Shown here in pieces: positions 33,486 through 41,417 of a DNA stretch of 47,902 nucleotides; the first letter of the stretch is position 1; the number at the start of each line of letters is the position of its first letter. The notes under the pieces were generated by a model. That model made no database searches. It saw only the letters and a program-made list of their open reading frames with translations, and was not told the DNA's origin. Location of the stretch: positions 1 through 47,902 of the forward strand of contig DDTF01000007.1 of assembly GCA_002345965.1 (NCBI GenBank), in the 5' to 3' direction. This stretch comes from Flammeovirgaceae bacterium UBA2371 (GTDB lineage: Bacteria; Bacteroidota; Bacteroidia; Cytophagales; Cyclobacteriaceae). The position numbers and the translations under genes are program-made.

Positions 33486-34747
33486 GAAATGGGCAAAGAG
33501 ATTTTGAAAACAGTACCTTTTCCTAGTTCACTTTCTACTGAAATACTTCCTTTATGAGCTTCTACAATAAGTTTAACATAATTTAGCCCCAAGCCAAATC
33601 CTTTTACATCGTGAACGTTGCCAGTAGGTATTCTATAAAATCTTTCGAAGATTTTTTGATAATTTTCTGGTGCAATTCCAATTCCATTGTCTTCAATTTC
33701 TACACAGAGTAATTCCTTCTTATTGTAGGTTCTGATAGCTATTTGTGGAAGGTTGCTATTGTACTTAATAGCGTTGTCGATCAGATTGTTGATAACATTG
33801 GTCAAGTGAAACTTATCACCATTAAGTTTGAATTGAGTAGCTTCCAGTTTTATCATGACATCTCCATTATGCTTATCTAAGGCTACAGAGTAATTATGAA
33901 TGGCATTTTGAATCAACTCATGACCATCTATTGACTCCTTCTGAAGTTCAATTTTTTTTTCGTCAAGCTGGGCCATTTGTAAAACACGTTCCACCTGATG
34001 CTTTAGTCGATTGCTCTCCTGTTCAATTACCGAGGCATACTTTAGTAAGCGATCTGGTTCTCTCACTATTGAAGGATCTTTAAGCACTTCACTTGAAATG
34101 GCAATTGTGGAAATAGGTGTTTTGAACTCATGAGTCATGTTATTGATGAAGTCTTTTTGAACTTCTGAAAGACGTTTTTGCTTCAGAATCACAAATAAGG
34201 TATATACAAAGAAAAGGATGACTACCAATAATACAGCTGATGAAAATCCCCATATCCCCATTTGACTTAACAAGTTGGCTTGCAAAAACGGAAACTGCAC
34301 TCCGAAATAATGCTCTTGATTCTTCCATGTTGGTAACTCCGCAATACTTGCAAGCATTCTGTTCTTTTTTGGAGAAATAAAATTTCCGTAGACCATGCAC
34401 TTGTCGCTGCAATCATAAATGCCATACTCAAAATCCGCGGTGATATTTCGTTTTTCAAATTCCGAAATGAGCAAAAATTCGAGCAAATTCACATCGATAG
34501 CGCCATTGATTGCTACCACAAAGTAGTTGGTGGACAACTGATTTACAGGGTTATTGGCTGGTGCGGGGGTTTTATTTATTTCAAATATTTGCCCTGCTAC
34601 ACTTCTAAGCGCGGTATTGACATCTCTGTTGAATTGATTTTCGCGGATATCAAGGGCACGGCTTACCCAATAAATCTGAGTTACTGCGATGCCAACAATA
34701 CTGATGCCAGCCAAAATAATTACAATTCTTAGCGTATTCCTGCTCAC
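33482..34747 (-). CDS. sensor histidine kinase (RprX-like)
   Basis: The 421-residue membrane kinase has two transmembrane segments (about 9-29 and 165-188), an extracytoplasmic sensor region of about 135 residues containing two Cys (CSDKC, 113-117), and HisKA/HATPase domains (phospho-His206 in NNMTHEFKTP; N box NNLIDNAIKY; G boxes EDNGIGIAP and GFGLGLNYV). The start is GTG at 34747, four bases after a perfect -7 box. The signal it senses is unknown. Confidence 0.9.
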   Translation of the reverse strand: MSRNTLRIVIILAGISIVGIAVTQIYWVSRALDIRENQFNRDVNTALRSVAGQIFEINKTPAPANNPVNQLSTNYFVVAINGAIDVNLLEFLLISEFEKRNITADFEYGIYDCSDKCMVYGNFISPKKNRMLASIAELPTWKNQEHYFGVQFPFLQANLLSQMGIWGFSSAVLLVVILFFVYTLFVILKQKRLSEVQKDFINNMTHEFKTPISTIAISSEVLKDPSIVREPDRLLKYASVIEQESNRLKHQVERVLQMAQLDEKKIELQKESIDGHELIQNAIHNYSVALDKHNGDVMIKLEATQFKLNGDKFHLTNVINNLIDNAIKYNSNLPQIAIRTYNKKELLCVEIEDNGIGIAPENYQKIFERFYRIPTGNVHDVKGFGLGLNYVKLIVEAHKGSISVESELGKGTVFKISLPIS

Positions 34748-34751
34748 CTTA

Positions 34752-34759
34752 CAAAGTTA
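34752..34759 (-). promoter_or_regulatory. -7 promoter box of the two-component operon
   Basis: The minus strand reads TAACTTTG, an exact TAnnTTTG match, ending four bases before the GTG start of the histidine kinase. It predicts a leaderless mRNA with a GTG start. Confidence 0.55.
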
Positions 34760-34785
34760 AGGAGTATTTACACCCGAAAATAAGT

Positions 34786-34831
34786 TTAACAAGTCGTTAA
34801 CACTTATTAGTATCTTATTAACAGGGTTAAT
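34786..34831. promoter_or_regulatory. phased TTAAC repeats, possible response-regulator site
   Basis: TTAAC occurs at 34786, 34797 and 34818, with a variant TTAAT at 34827. The spacings are 11, 21 and 9 bases, close to one or two helical turns. The copies lie between the divergent two-component operon and the DUF1573 gene. OmpR-family regulators bind direct repeats spaced about 11 bases, so this is a candidate autoregulatory site. The region is AT-rich, so chance cannot be excluded. Confidence 0.35.
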
Positions 34832-34888
34832 TTGACACATTCTCGATGTTTGTGTTAAACGGCCTGAGATACAAAAAGGATTTTTTAG

Positions 34889-34896
34889 TATTTTTG
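34889..34896 (+). promoter_or_regulatory. -7 promoter box of the DUF1573 gene
   Basis: TATTTTTG, an exact TAnnTTTG match, 46 bases before the ATG at 34943. The leader contains a small inverted repeat (CTATTA-N4-TAATAG, 34925-34940) directly before the start codon. Confidence 0.55.
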
Positions 34897-34942
34897 AATT
34901 TCAGGTTGAGCAAATAAGTTTAACCTATTAAATCTAATAGTA

Positions 34943-35353
34943 ATGAGAAAATTAGGAGTATTAGTCGCAATGTTCTTTCTGTCAGCAGCTTGTTTTGCAC
35001 AGGTGGCTGCAACAAACAGTAGTTCAGCTGGAGACGCCAACATGGCAGTATTTGGATGGGAGTCAGCGGTGCATGATTTTGGTAAGATTAAGCAAGGCGT
35101 TCCGGTTTCACATGAATTCAAATTCACCAATACTGGGAAAACCCCATTAGTGATTACCAATGTTCAGGCTTCTTGCGGATGCACTACACCGGCATGGTCA
35201 AAGGATCCCATTCCTCCAGGAGGACAAGGATTTATCAAAGCCACTTATAATGCTGCAAGCATGGGAGGTTTTAATAAAACCATCACAGTAATGGCCAATG
35301 TTGAAAATGGCTTCAAACAACTTTCCATTAAAGGGGAAGTGACACAGGAGTAA
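34943..35353 (+). CDS. DUF1573 domain secreted protein
   Basis: This is a 136-residue protein with a clear signal peptide (MRKLGVLVAMFFLSAACFAQ). The rest is a single immunoglobulin-like DUF1573 domain with the family signature: HDFGKIKQG, FKFTNTGKTPLVI and SCGCTTPAWSKDPIPPGG. It is common in Bacteroidota, usually as a small envelope protein of unknown role. It is monocistronic: it has its own promoter and a strong terminator 20 bases after the stop. Confidence 0.88.
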   Translation: MRKLGVLVAMFFLSAACFAQVAATNSSSAGDANMAVFGWESAVHDFGKIKQGVPVSHEFKFTNTGKTPLVITNVQASCGCTTPAWSKDPIPPGGQGFIKATYNAASMGGFNKTITVMANVENGFKQLSIKGEVTQE

Positions 35354-35372
35354 TTTCAGAATAAGCAATTGT

Positions 35373-35399
35373 AAAAGCGATGGGATCCATCGCTTTTTT
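35373..35399. terminator. intrinsic terminator, probably bidirectional
   Basis: A perfect 11-base-pair stem (35373-35383 with 35387-35397) with a 3-base loop contains the GC-rich core GCGATGG and is followed by a run of Ts on the plus strand. The left arm begins with AAAA, so it can also stop minus-strand transcripts from the DUF2520 gene, which ends at 35410. Confidence 0.85.
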
Positions 35400-35409
35400 A
35401 TTTTAAAGC

Positions 35410-36198
35410 TTATTCGTTTTCGTAGCGATCGATGATGTGTTGACTAATCAATTTGTAAATTGATGCCAGTGAGTCGTCATTTTGAAGAAATTCCAAATGT
35501 TTATCCAGAATTTCAAAATCACCTCTTTTTGCAGGGCCTGTTTGAGACTTCTCAGGACCGATGGCAAGACTCTTGTTGAGTGTCTCTGAGACCAGCGGTT
35601 TCAATAATTCAAAATTCAGATTGTTTTGCTGTAGCAGGTCCTTACTGATGGTGAGCATATGGTTGGTAAAATTGGAAGCAAATACAGCAGCAACATGAAG
35701 GGCTTTTCTTTCACTGGATGCAATTGTATTGACATTGCTACTGATCTGCTTAGCCATTTTCAAACATATTGACTCTGTTTCTTTGGTTTCGCTTTCAATG
35801 AAGATAGGAACAGTCTTGAAATCTATTTTTTTTGTTTTGGAAAAAGTTTGAAGCGGATAGAAAACTCCAATATGTGGCGTAGCGGCATAACCCAATATAC
35901 TAAGCGGTTGACTACCTGAAGTATGTACCAGCACCGCATCATCCGGCAGAATGATGTCTCTGGCTATGGATTGTATTGAGTCATCGGAAACGGCAATAAT
36001 AAATATTCTTGACGGACTTGTGGAAAAATCAAGTGTGGCTTTTACTTCTGCCTGATACAATCGGGCAGTTAGTTCTTTGGCACTGCGGGGGTTCCTGCTG
36101 TAAACTTCTTTTACTGAATACCCTACATTATCGAGGGCAGGAGCTAAATGCCAGGCAAGATTACCGGATCCAATGAATGATATTGACTGTGAAGCCAT
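35410..36198 (-). CDS. Rossmann-like and DUF2520 domain oxidoreductase-like protein
   Basis: The 262-residue protein has an N-terminal NAD(P)-binding fold (ISFIGSGNLAWHLAPAL, GxGxxxxH) and a C-terminal helical DUF2520 domain (ERKALHVAAVFASNFTNHML). It resembles ProC/F420-dependent NADP reductases, but its substrate is unknown. The ATG at 36198 is chosen over TTG at 36204 because a perfect -7 box (36202-36209) overlaps the TTG and ends three bases before the ATG. Confidence 0.85.
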   Translation of the reverse strand: MASQSISFIGSGNLAWHLAPALDNVGYSVKEVYSRNPRSAKELTARLYQAEVKATLDFSTSPSRIFIIAVSDDSIQSIARDIILPDDAVLVHTSGSQPLSILGYAATPHIGVFYPLQTFSKTKKIDFKTVPIFIESETKETESICLKMAKQISSNVNTIASSERKALHVAAVFASNFTNHMLTISKDLLQQNNLNFELLKPLVSETLNKSLAIGPEKSQTGPAKRGDFEILDKHLEFLQNDDSLASIYKLISQHIIDRYENE

Positions 36199-36201
36199 GC
36201 T

Positions 36202-36209
36202 CAAAATTA
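36202..36209 (-). promoter_or_regulatory. -7 promoter box of the DUF2520 gene
   Basis: The minus strand reads TAATTTTG, an exact TAnnTTTG match, ending three bases before the ATG at 36198. It predicts a leaderless transcript. Confidence 0.5.
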
Positions 36210-36280
36210 GTTATTTAACTGACTAATATCACCTTGTAAAATGGTAAGTCAGGCTAAATTGCAGGGCTAAAATTAGAACA

Positions 36281-37576
36281 ATGACCAACCAATATATTTC
36301 TTCAGAAGAGGCTATTAAGCTGATTAAATCAGGTGATAGGGTATTTATCCATGGTAGTGCTGCCACACCACACCATTTACTCAATGCACTGGCCAAAGCG
36401 TCAGAATCATTGAGAAATGTAGAACTTGTGGCTATCAGCACCTTAGGTACTATGGAAATTGCCAATAAGGAATATGCCAAGAGTTTTTACTTTAATTCCT
36501 TGTTTGTATCTGATAATGTACGAGAAGCAATTAATTCAGAAAGAGGTGAATACATCCCCATTTTTCTCAGCGAAATCAATAAGCTATTTGAAAAAGGCAT
36601 TTTGCAACTTGATGTAGCCCTGGTACACGTTTCTCCTCCAGATAAACATGGTTTTTGCTCTCTGGGTACTTCGGTGGATGTTGCTATGTCTGGTGTTAAA
36701 CATGCAAAAAAGGTAATTGCTCAGGTTAATCCTAATATGCCTCGAACGCATGGAGATAGTTTTGTTCATTTAAGCAGATTTGATGCACTTGTGGAATGTA
36801 ACGATCCATTGCCGGAGGTTTTATATGGAAAAAAAATATCGGATACCGACAGAGCGATTGGAAAATATTGTGCTGAATTAATAGATGACCGTTCCACATT
36901 GCAAATGGGAATTGGATGCATACCAGATGCTGTACTGCAAAGTCTTGATCACTGTAAAGATTTGGGTATTCATACAGAGATGTTTTCAGATGGTGTGATG
37001 AATCTTTTGAAAAAAGGAATTATTACCAATCGATATAAGAAGAAACACCCCTACAAAGTGGTATCATCTTTTGCAATAGGATCGAGGCAATTGTATAATT
37101 TTATTGATGATAATCCGCAATTTGAGTTTTTGGAAGCTGACTATGTAAATGACGGACGCATTATCCGATCTAACCCAAAAGTTGTTGCAATTAACAGTGC
37201 CCTGGAAATAGACTTTACCGGTCAGGTTTGCTCTGATTCGATTGGATCCTATCACTATTCAGGAGTTGGTGGGCAAATGGATTTTATCCGAGGTGCTTCA
37301 TTGTCGGAAGACGGAAAGCCGATTATTGCCTTAAGGTCTGTTACTAAAAATGGAGACTCTAAAATTGTTCCATTTCTCAAGCAAGGAGCAGGAGTTGTTA
37401 CCACCAGAGCACACGTACATTATGTAATTACCGAATATGGTGTGGCTTACCTTTACGGAAAGAACCTTCATCAAAGAGCTTTGGCGCTTGTCAATATTGC
37501 ACATCCCGATCATCGGCAAAAATTAGAAGAAGAGGTGATGAAACGATTTGGCAGTAAAAATCATTTTGTCCAATAA
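36281..37576 (+). CDS. acetyl-CoA hydrolase/transferase family CoA-transferase
   Basis: The 431-residue protein belongs to the family that includes 4-hydroxybutyrate CoA-transferase and acetyl-CoA hydrolase. Motifs seen are GDRVFIHGSAATPHHLL, the central LQMGIGCIPDAV and MFSDGVMNL, then GVGGQMDFIRGA and the C-terminal ITEYGVAYLYGKNLHQRA. It moves CoA between acyl groups; the specific acids cannot be told from sequence. It stands alone on the plus strand with an 82-base divergent gap from the DUF2520 gene. Confidence 0.9.
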   Translation: MTNQYISSEEAIKLIKSGDRVFIHGSAATPHHLLNALAKASESLRNVELVAISTLGTMEIANKEYAKSFYFNSLFVSDNVREAINSERGEYIPIFLSEINKLFEKGILQLDVALVHVSPPDKHGFCSLGTSVDVAMSGVKHAKKVIAQVNPNMPRTHGDSFVHLSRFDALVECNDPLPEVLYGKKISDTDRAIGKYCAELIDDRSTLQMGIGCIPDAVLQSLDHCKDLGIHTEMFSDGVMNLLKKGIITNRYKKKHPYKVVSSFAIGSRQLYNFIDDNPQFEFLEADYVNDGRIIRSNPKVVAINSALEIDFTGQVCSDSIGSYHYSGVGGQMDFIRGASLSEDGKPIIALRSVTKNGDSKIVPFLKQGAGVVTTRAHVHYVITEYGVAYLYGKNLHQRALALVNIAHPDHRQKLEEEVMKRFGSKNHFVQ

Positions 37577-37679
37577 TAGGCTACAATCTTAGCAAGATAT
37601 AATTCAAAATTAGCGACAGAACAACTATTGAACACGTTGAGTTGCTTCGTTTACCGAATGTCGGAGGAGTTTTAATGAC

Positions 37680-37687
37680 TAAATTTG
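37680..37687 (+). promoter_or_regulatory. -7 promoter box of the SprB-repeat lipoprotein gene
   Basis: TAAATTTG, an exact TAnnTTTG match, ends three bases before the GTG at 37691. It decides the start: the upstream TTG at 37685 lies inside the box. Confidence 0.45.
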
Positions 37688-37690
37688 AAT

Positions 37691-38476
37691 GTGTGCCGGA
37701 TATTTTATTTATTCTTTTTGGCAGGTATGGTCTGGTCTTGTTCAACAGATCAGGAAATTGACTGCTCCTCTCTTCAAATCAAGCTGAAGCAAACCATTGA
37801 TCCTACCATGTGCTCCCCGGCAAATGGTGAAATTCGAATTTTTGCTTTGGGAGGCACTCCTCCCTATTTATTCAGGTTAAACAATTCTCCATTTCAAGCG
37901 GATAGTTTGTTTGAGGGATTACAAGGGGGTCTATATAATATAGACGTGATAGATGCCAATCAATGCTCCAGTGTGCTGGAAGCACAGCTGAGCAGTATAA
38001 ATTCAGATCTGAAAGCTCAGTTTGAAGTGACGCAGGATACAGATTGTTTGAATGGAAATGGAACGGCAAAATTCACGCCTACAGGAGGAATTCCACCTTA
38101 TAAGCTGAGGTTTCAGAATAATATTCTAGACAACACTATGGAAATAAATGAATTGAAGAATGGCGTTTATCAGGTAGCGATTGTTGACGCACAATCGTGC
38201 GAATTTGTTTTGGCGTTAACCATACCAAAGGGAAAAACTTCGGTTAGCTGGGGAGCGGACATCAAGCCAATAATTGACACCCGTTGTGCAAAATCCACAT
38301 GCCATGTAGCAGGTACAGGTCGTTCAGACTTATCGAAGTTTGAAAATGTAAAAGCACTTGCTGAAACGATTAAAACGAAGACACAAAATAAATCAATGCC
38401 ATTCGATGAGCCCATGCCGGCTGTACAAATTCAATTGATTGCCTGCTGGATGGATGACGGTGCACTGAATAATTAA
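37691..38476 (+). CDS. lipoprotein with two SprB-like repeats and a C-terminal cytochrome c-like domain
   Basis: The 261-residue protein (GTG start) has a hydrophobic leader ending in a lipobox-like Cys at residue 17 (MVWSC, with an atypical Trp). Two SprB-type repeats follow (about 25-92 and 116-172; each has C, NGxxxF/I, GGxPPYxxR and YxxxVxDAxxC). The last 75 residues look like a monohaem cytochrome c: CAKSTCH (C-x4-CH) at about 204-210, a possible Met ligand in MPFDEPMP and the final IACWMDDGA helix. It is probably anchored at the cell surface or in the periplasm; its electron partner is unknown. The stop shares TTAA with the convergent cysteine desulfurase. Confidence 0.72.
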   Translation: MCRIFYLFFLAGMVWSCSTDQEIDCSSLQIKLKQTIDPTMCSPANGEIRIFALGGTPPYLFRLNNSPFQADSLFEGLQGGLYNIDVIDANQCSSVLEAQLSSINSDLKAQFEVTQDTDCLNGNGTAKFTPTGGIPPYKLRFQNNILDNTMEINELKNGVYQVAIVDAQSCEFVLALTIPKGKTSVSWGADIKPIIDTRCAKSTCHVAGTGRSDLSKFENVKALAETIKTKTQNKSMPFDEPMPAVQIQLIACWMDDGALNN

Positions 38477-39612
38477 ACGGTTACCTTGAACAAAGCGGCC
38501 AGTTTTTCAATGGTTGTTTCTATGTCTTCTTGTTTGGTGTATTTGCTGAATGAGAAACGGACGGCTCCTCGCTTGGAACCTGGGTAGAGAGTGTTTAATA
38601 CATGTGAACCTGTTGATGCACCACTTGAACAGGCACTGCCACCTGAGGCTGATATTCCACTCATGTCCAAGTTGAACAGCAACATCTCATTCTCTTCTGA
38701 TTCCGGGAAACTTACATTCAATACTGTATAAAGGCTATTATCCAAATCACCAGATGCGCCATTGAAGGTAACACCAGGAATATTTTCCTTCAACAATTCA
38801 ATCATCTTTGCCTTTACCCCTTTGATGTATTTGGTGTGCTGTTCGAGATCAGCATACGCTATTTCCATTGCCTTTGTGAGTCCAACAATACCAAAAGTGT
38901 TTTCAGTGCCACCCCTCATGTTGCGCTCTTGGGCACCTCCATATACAAAGGGTTGTATCTTTTTGTCTTTGTTGATGTACATAAATCCAATTCCCTTTGG
39001 CCCGTGAAATTTGTGTGCCGCGGCAGTCATGGCATGGATTTTTAATTTTTTCAGGTCGTGACGATAATGCCCTACAGACTGAACAGTATCGGAATGAAAA
39101 TAGCCATTGTAATGATTTACTAATTCGGCCACTCTTTCAATATCCAAAAGATTTCCAATTTCATTGTTGGCATGCATGAGCGACACCAAAGCGCCAGGAT
39201 AGGTTTTTAGCAGTCGTTCAAGATCGTTATAGTCTACATTTCCTTTGTCATCCAACTTTACCAGATGCAATTCAATAACGCCTTCTTTTGCAAGTATTTC
39301 CAAAGTGTGACTTACCGCATGATGTTCGATGGCGGATGAAATGGCATGTTTGATTTTATAGGTATGGATGCTACTAACAATAATTGCATTGTCGGCTTCG
39401 GTGCCACCAGAAGTGAAAATGATTTCGCCTGGAGTGCAATTGAGTATTTCAGCAATTTTTTTTCTGCCAATTTCAATGGCTGACCTTACTTTTCGTCCAT
39501 GACTATGAGTTGAAGAAGGGTTTCCAAAATCTTCAAGTAGGTAGGGTTTCATGGCTTCAAATACTTCTGGATCCAGTGCTGTAGTAGCAGCATTGTCTAA
39601 ATAGATGCTCAT
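38473..39612 (-). CDS. cysteine desulfurase (IscS/NifS family)
   Basis: The 379-residue PLP enzyme takes sulfur from cysteine for Fe-S clusters and thiolation. It has the PLP Lys201 in AAHKFHGPKG, the catalytic Cys328 in GSACSSGASTGSHVL, and the group I pattern DNAATTALDPEVFEAM at the N-terminus. No iscU or other cluster-assembly gene is adjacent, so a role in tRNA thiolation or Fe-S assembly is open. It lies 8 bases after the phosphohexomutase gene. Confidence 0.92.
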   Translation of the reverse strand: MSIYLDNAATTALDPEVFEAMKPYLLEDFGNPSSTHSHGRKVRSAIEIGRKKIAEILNCTPGEIIFTSGGTEADNAIIVSSIHTYKIKHAISSAIEHHAVSHTLEILAKEGVIELHLVKLDDKGNVDYNDLERLLKTYPGALVSLMHANNEIGNLLDIERVAELVNHYNGYFHSDTVQSVGHYRHDLKKLKIHAMTAAAHKFHGPKGIGFMYINKDKKIQPFVYGGAQERNMRGGTENTFGIVGLTKAMEIAYADLEQHTKYIKGVKAKMIELLKENIPGVTFNGASGDLDNSLYTVLNVSFPESEENEMLLFNLDMSGISASGGSACSSGASTGSHVLNTLYPGSKRGAVRFSFSKYTKQEDIETTIEKLAALFKVTV

Positions 39613-39620
39613 GATGCTTA

Positions 39621-41009
39621 TTATTTGGATGCAATGATCAATTTAATGTCTTTTATAATTTGTTGGGCCAACTGAGATGCCTTTTTTTCCGATTGTGATT
39701 CAGCGTAAATCCTGATTATCGGTTCTGTATTTGATTTTCTCAGGTGAACCCATTCTTTCTCTATCTCAAAGTCAATCTTTACACCATCTATGGTATTAAT
39801 GTTCTCATCCTGGTATTTCTTTTTAATTTGTTCAAGCACATCATCTACATTCAAATCAGGAGTGAGTTCAATTTTGTTTTTTGAAATGAAATAGGGTGGA
39901 TAAGACTGACGTAACGCTGATGCTTTCATTCCGGTTTTTGCCAGATGTGTAAGAAAAAGTGCTATTCCAATAAGTGCATCCCTGCCGTAATGAAAATCCG
40001 GAACAATAATTCCTCCATTGCCCTCACCTCCAATGACTGCTTTTACTCTTTTCATTTCCGCCACTACATTCACTTCTCCTACTGCCGATGCATGATATTT
40101 TCCACCAGCTGCTTCCGTTACATCCCTTAGCGCCCGTGATGAAGATAAATTGGATACAGCATTTCCTTTTCTTTTGCTGAGCACGTAATCCGCCACGGCC
40201 ACAAGGGTGTATTCTTCACCAAACGGTTTGCCATCTTCCTGAATGAGAGCCAGTCGGTCTACATCCGGATCCACAACTATACCCAAATCGTATTTTCCTT
40301 TTTTTACCGTCTTACTGATTTCGGTTAGGTGCTCTGGCAATGGCTCTGGATTATGAGGGAAAACCCCATTTGGGGTACAGTAAAGCTTTTTTATTTTTTT
40401 TACCCCCAACTCTTCAAGGAGTAGTGGTATGGCGATACCTCCTGTTGAGTTGACAGCATCCACAACTACTTTAAATTTTGCCTTCTTAATGGCTTTTACA
40501 TCCACCAATGGATATTTTTTCACCATGGCAATGTGTTTCTTGATGTAATCCTTTTGCTGATAAGCCCCCAGGTTTCCTACTTCTGCAAAAGTTATTTGAT
40601 TTCCTTCTGCAATTTTTAAAATGCTGGCGCCATCTGCCGCTGAAATAAACTCTCCGTACTTATTTAGAAGTTTTAATGCATTCCACTGCGCAGGATTATG
40701 ACTTGCAGTTAGAATTATTCCGCCATCTGCTTTCTCTTTAGATACAGCTATTTCCACCGTAGGTGTAGTAGAAAGCCCCAAATCAATCACCTCCAGCCCA
40801 AGTCCTACCAGGGTGGCGCTCACAAGCTGAGATACCATTTCTCCTGATATTCTGGCATCCCGGCCAATGATTACTTTCTTGCCCTTTTGTCCTTTAACCC
40901 AGGTGCCAAAAGCAGCTGAAAATTTTACGATGTCGAAGGGGGTCAAGGCCTCTCCAGGTTTTCCACCGATTGTACCCCTTATTCCAGAAATTGATTTTAT
41001 TAAAGTCAC
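39621..41009 (-). CDS. phosphoglucosamine mutase / phosphomannomutase family protein
   Basis: The 462-residue alpha-D-phosphohexomutase has the phosphoserine loop TASHNP (Ser103), the metal-binding loop DPDVDRL, the sugar-binding GEGNGGI motif and the C-terminal phosphate loop RKSNTEPIIRIYAES. The short SISGIRGTIGG start fits the GlmM-like group common in Bacteroidota, which would feed UDP-GlcNAc synthesis. Sequence alone does not decide between glucosamine and mannose substrates. The start is GTG at 41009. Confidence 0.87.
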   Translation of the reverse strand: MTLIKSISGIRGTIGGKPGEALTPFDIVKFSAAFGTWVKGQKGKKVIIGRDARISGEMVSQLVSATLVGLGLEVIDLGLSTTPTVEIAVSKEKADGGIILTASHNPAQWNALKLLNKYGEFISAADGASILKIAEGNQITFAEVGNLGAYQQKDYIKKHIAMVKKYPLVDVKAIKKAKFKVVVDAVNSTGGIAIPLLLEELGVKKIKKLYCTPNGVFPHNPEPLPEHLTEISKTVKKGKYDLGIVVDPDVDRLALIQEDGKPFGEEYTLVAVADYVLSKRKGNAVSNLSSSRALRDVTEAAGGKYHASAVGEVNVVAEMKRVKAVIGGEGNGGIIVPDFHYGRDALIGIALFLTHLAKTGMKASALRQSYPPYFISKNKIELTPDLNVDDVLEQIKKKYQDENINTIDGVKIDFEIEKEWVHLRKSNTEPIIRIYAESQSEKKASQLAQQIIKDIKLIIASK

Positions 41010-41109
41010 GTGGTAAGCAGTAAGTAAAAAATATGGCTGCGAATTTAGTGACTATAGGACAGAATCAAATGAAAACCCCAAGCAGATATTGGCCTATTGC
41101 TTTTGGAGA

Positions 41110-41349
41110 TTACTTAGATCTGCTGATCTCGGGGAAACTATTATTGGCATTCTGGTCCGGATTGGAACATGCATCGCCTGCACTCAGGGTTTTGCCGCAA
41201 TAACCGCACTGGGCACCCTCTTTTACCAACCAGGGGCTTTGTGAGGCACAGGTACCTCTGAATTCTCCATTTTTTATAAATAGCAATCTTACGGACATCA
41301 TCACGAAGAAGAGTCCAATAAATCCAATTGAAAAAAGTAGAATAGCCAT
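41110..41349 (-). CDS. small membrane protein with a Cys-rich zinc-ribbon-like tail
   Basis: The 79-residue protein has one transmembrane helix (about 3-26, LLFSIGFIGLFFVMMSVRLLF) and a tail with four Cys: GTCAS, then QCGYCGK, then DACS. I recognise the GEFRGTCAS...CGYCGK pattern from small Bacteroidota proteins that carry no functional name. The CxxC and flanking Cys could bind zinc or a cofactor. It has its own perfect -7 box 16 bases before the ATG, which argues that it is a real gene. Confidence 0.78.
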   Translation of the reverse strand: MAILLFSIGFIGLFFVMMSVRLLFIKNGEFRGTCASQSPWLVKEGAQCGYCGKTLSAGDACSNPDQNANNSFPEISRSK

Positions 41350-41365
41350 CTTTCTTAACTTTATG

Positions 41366-41373
41366 CAAAAATA
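41366..41373 (-). promoter_or_regulatory. -7 promoter box of the small Cys-rich membrane protein
   Basis: The minus strand reads TATTTTTG, an exact TAnnTTTG match, ending 16 bases before the ATG at 41349. Confidence 0.55.
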
Positions 41374-41417
41374 GTCATCTAAATAACACGCGGTTAATTA
41401 TTTAAGTTTATTTGAAA

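Noticed and set aside
32811..34747. The two-component pair as PorX/PorY of the type IX secretion system, given the nearby PorZ-like gene.
   Set aside because: PorX has a receiver joined to a PglZ-type domain. This regulator has an OmpR-type winged helix, and the operon runs on the other strand.
34786..34830. The TTAAC/GTTAA pairs as an intrinsic terminator between the divergent genes.
   Set aside because: The stems are only five AT-rich pairs with no T-tract, and no transcript ends here; both flanking genes are transcribed away from it.
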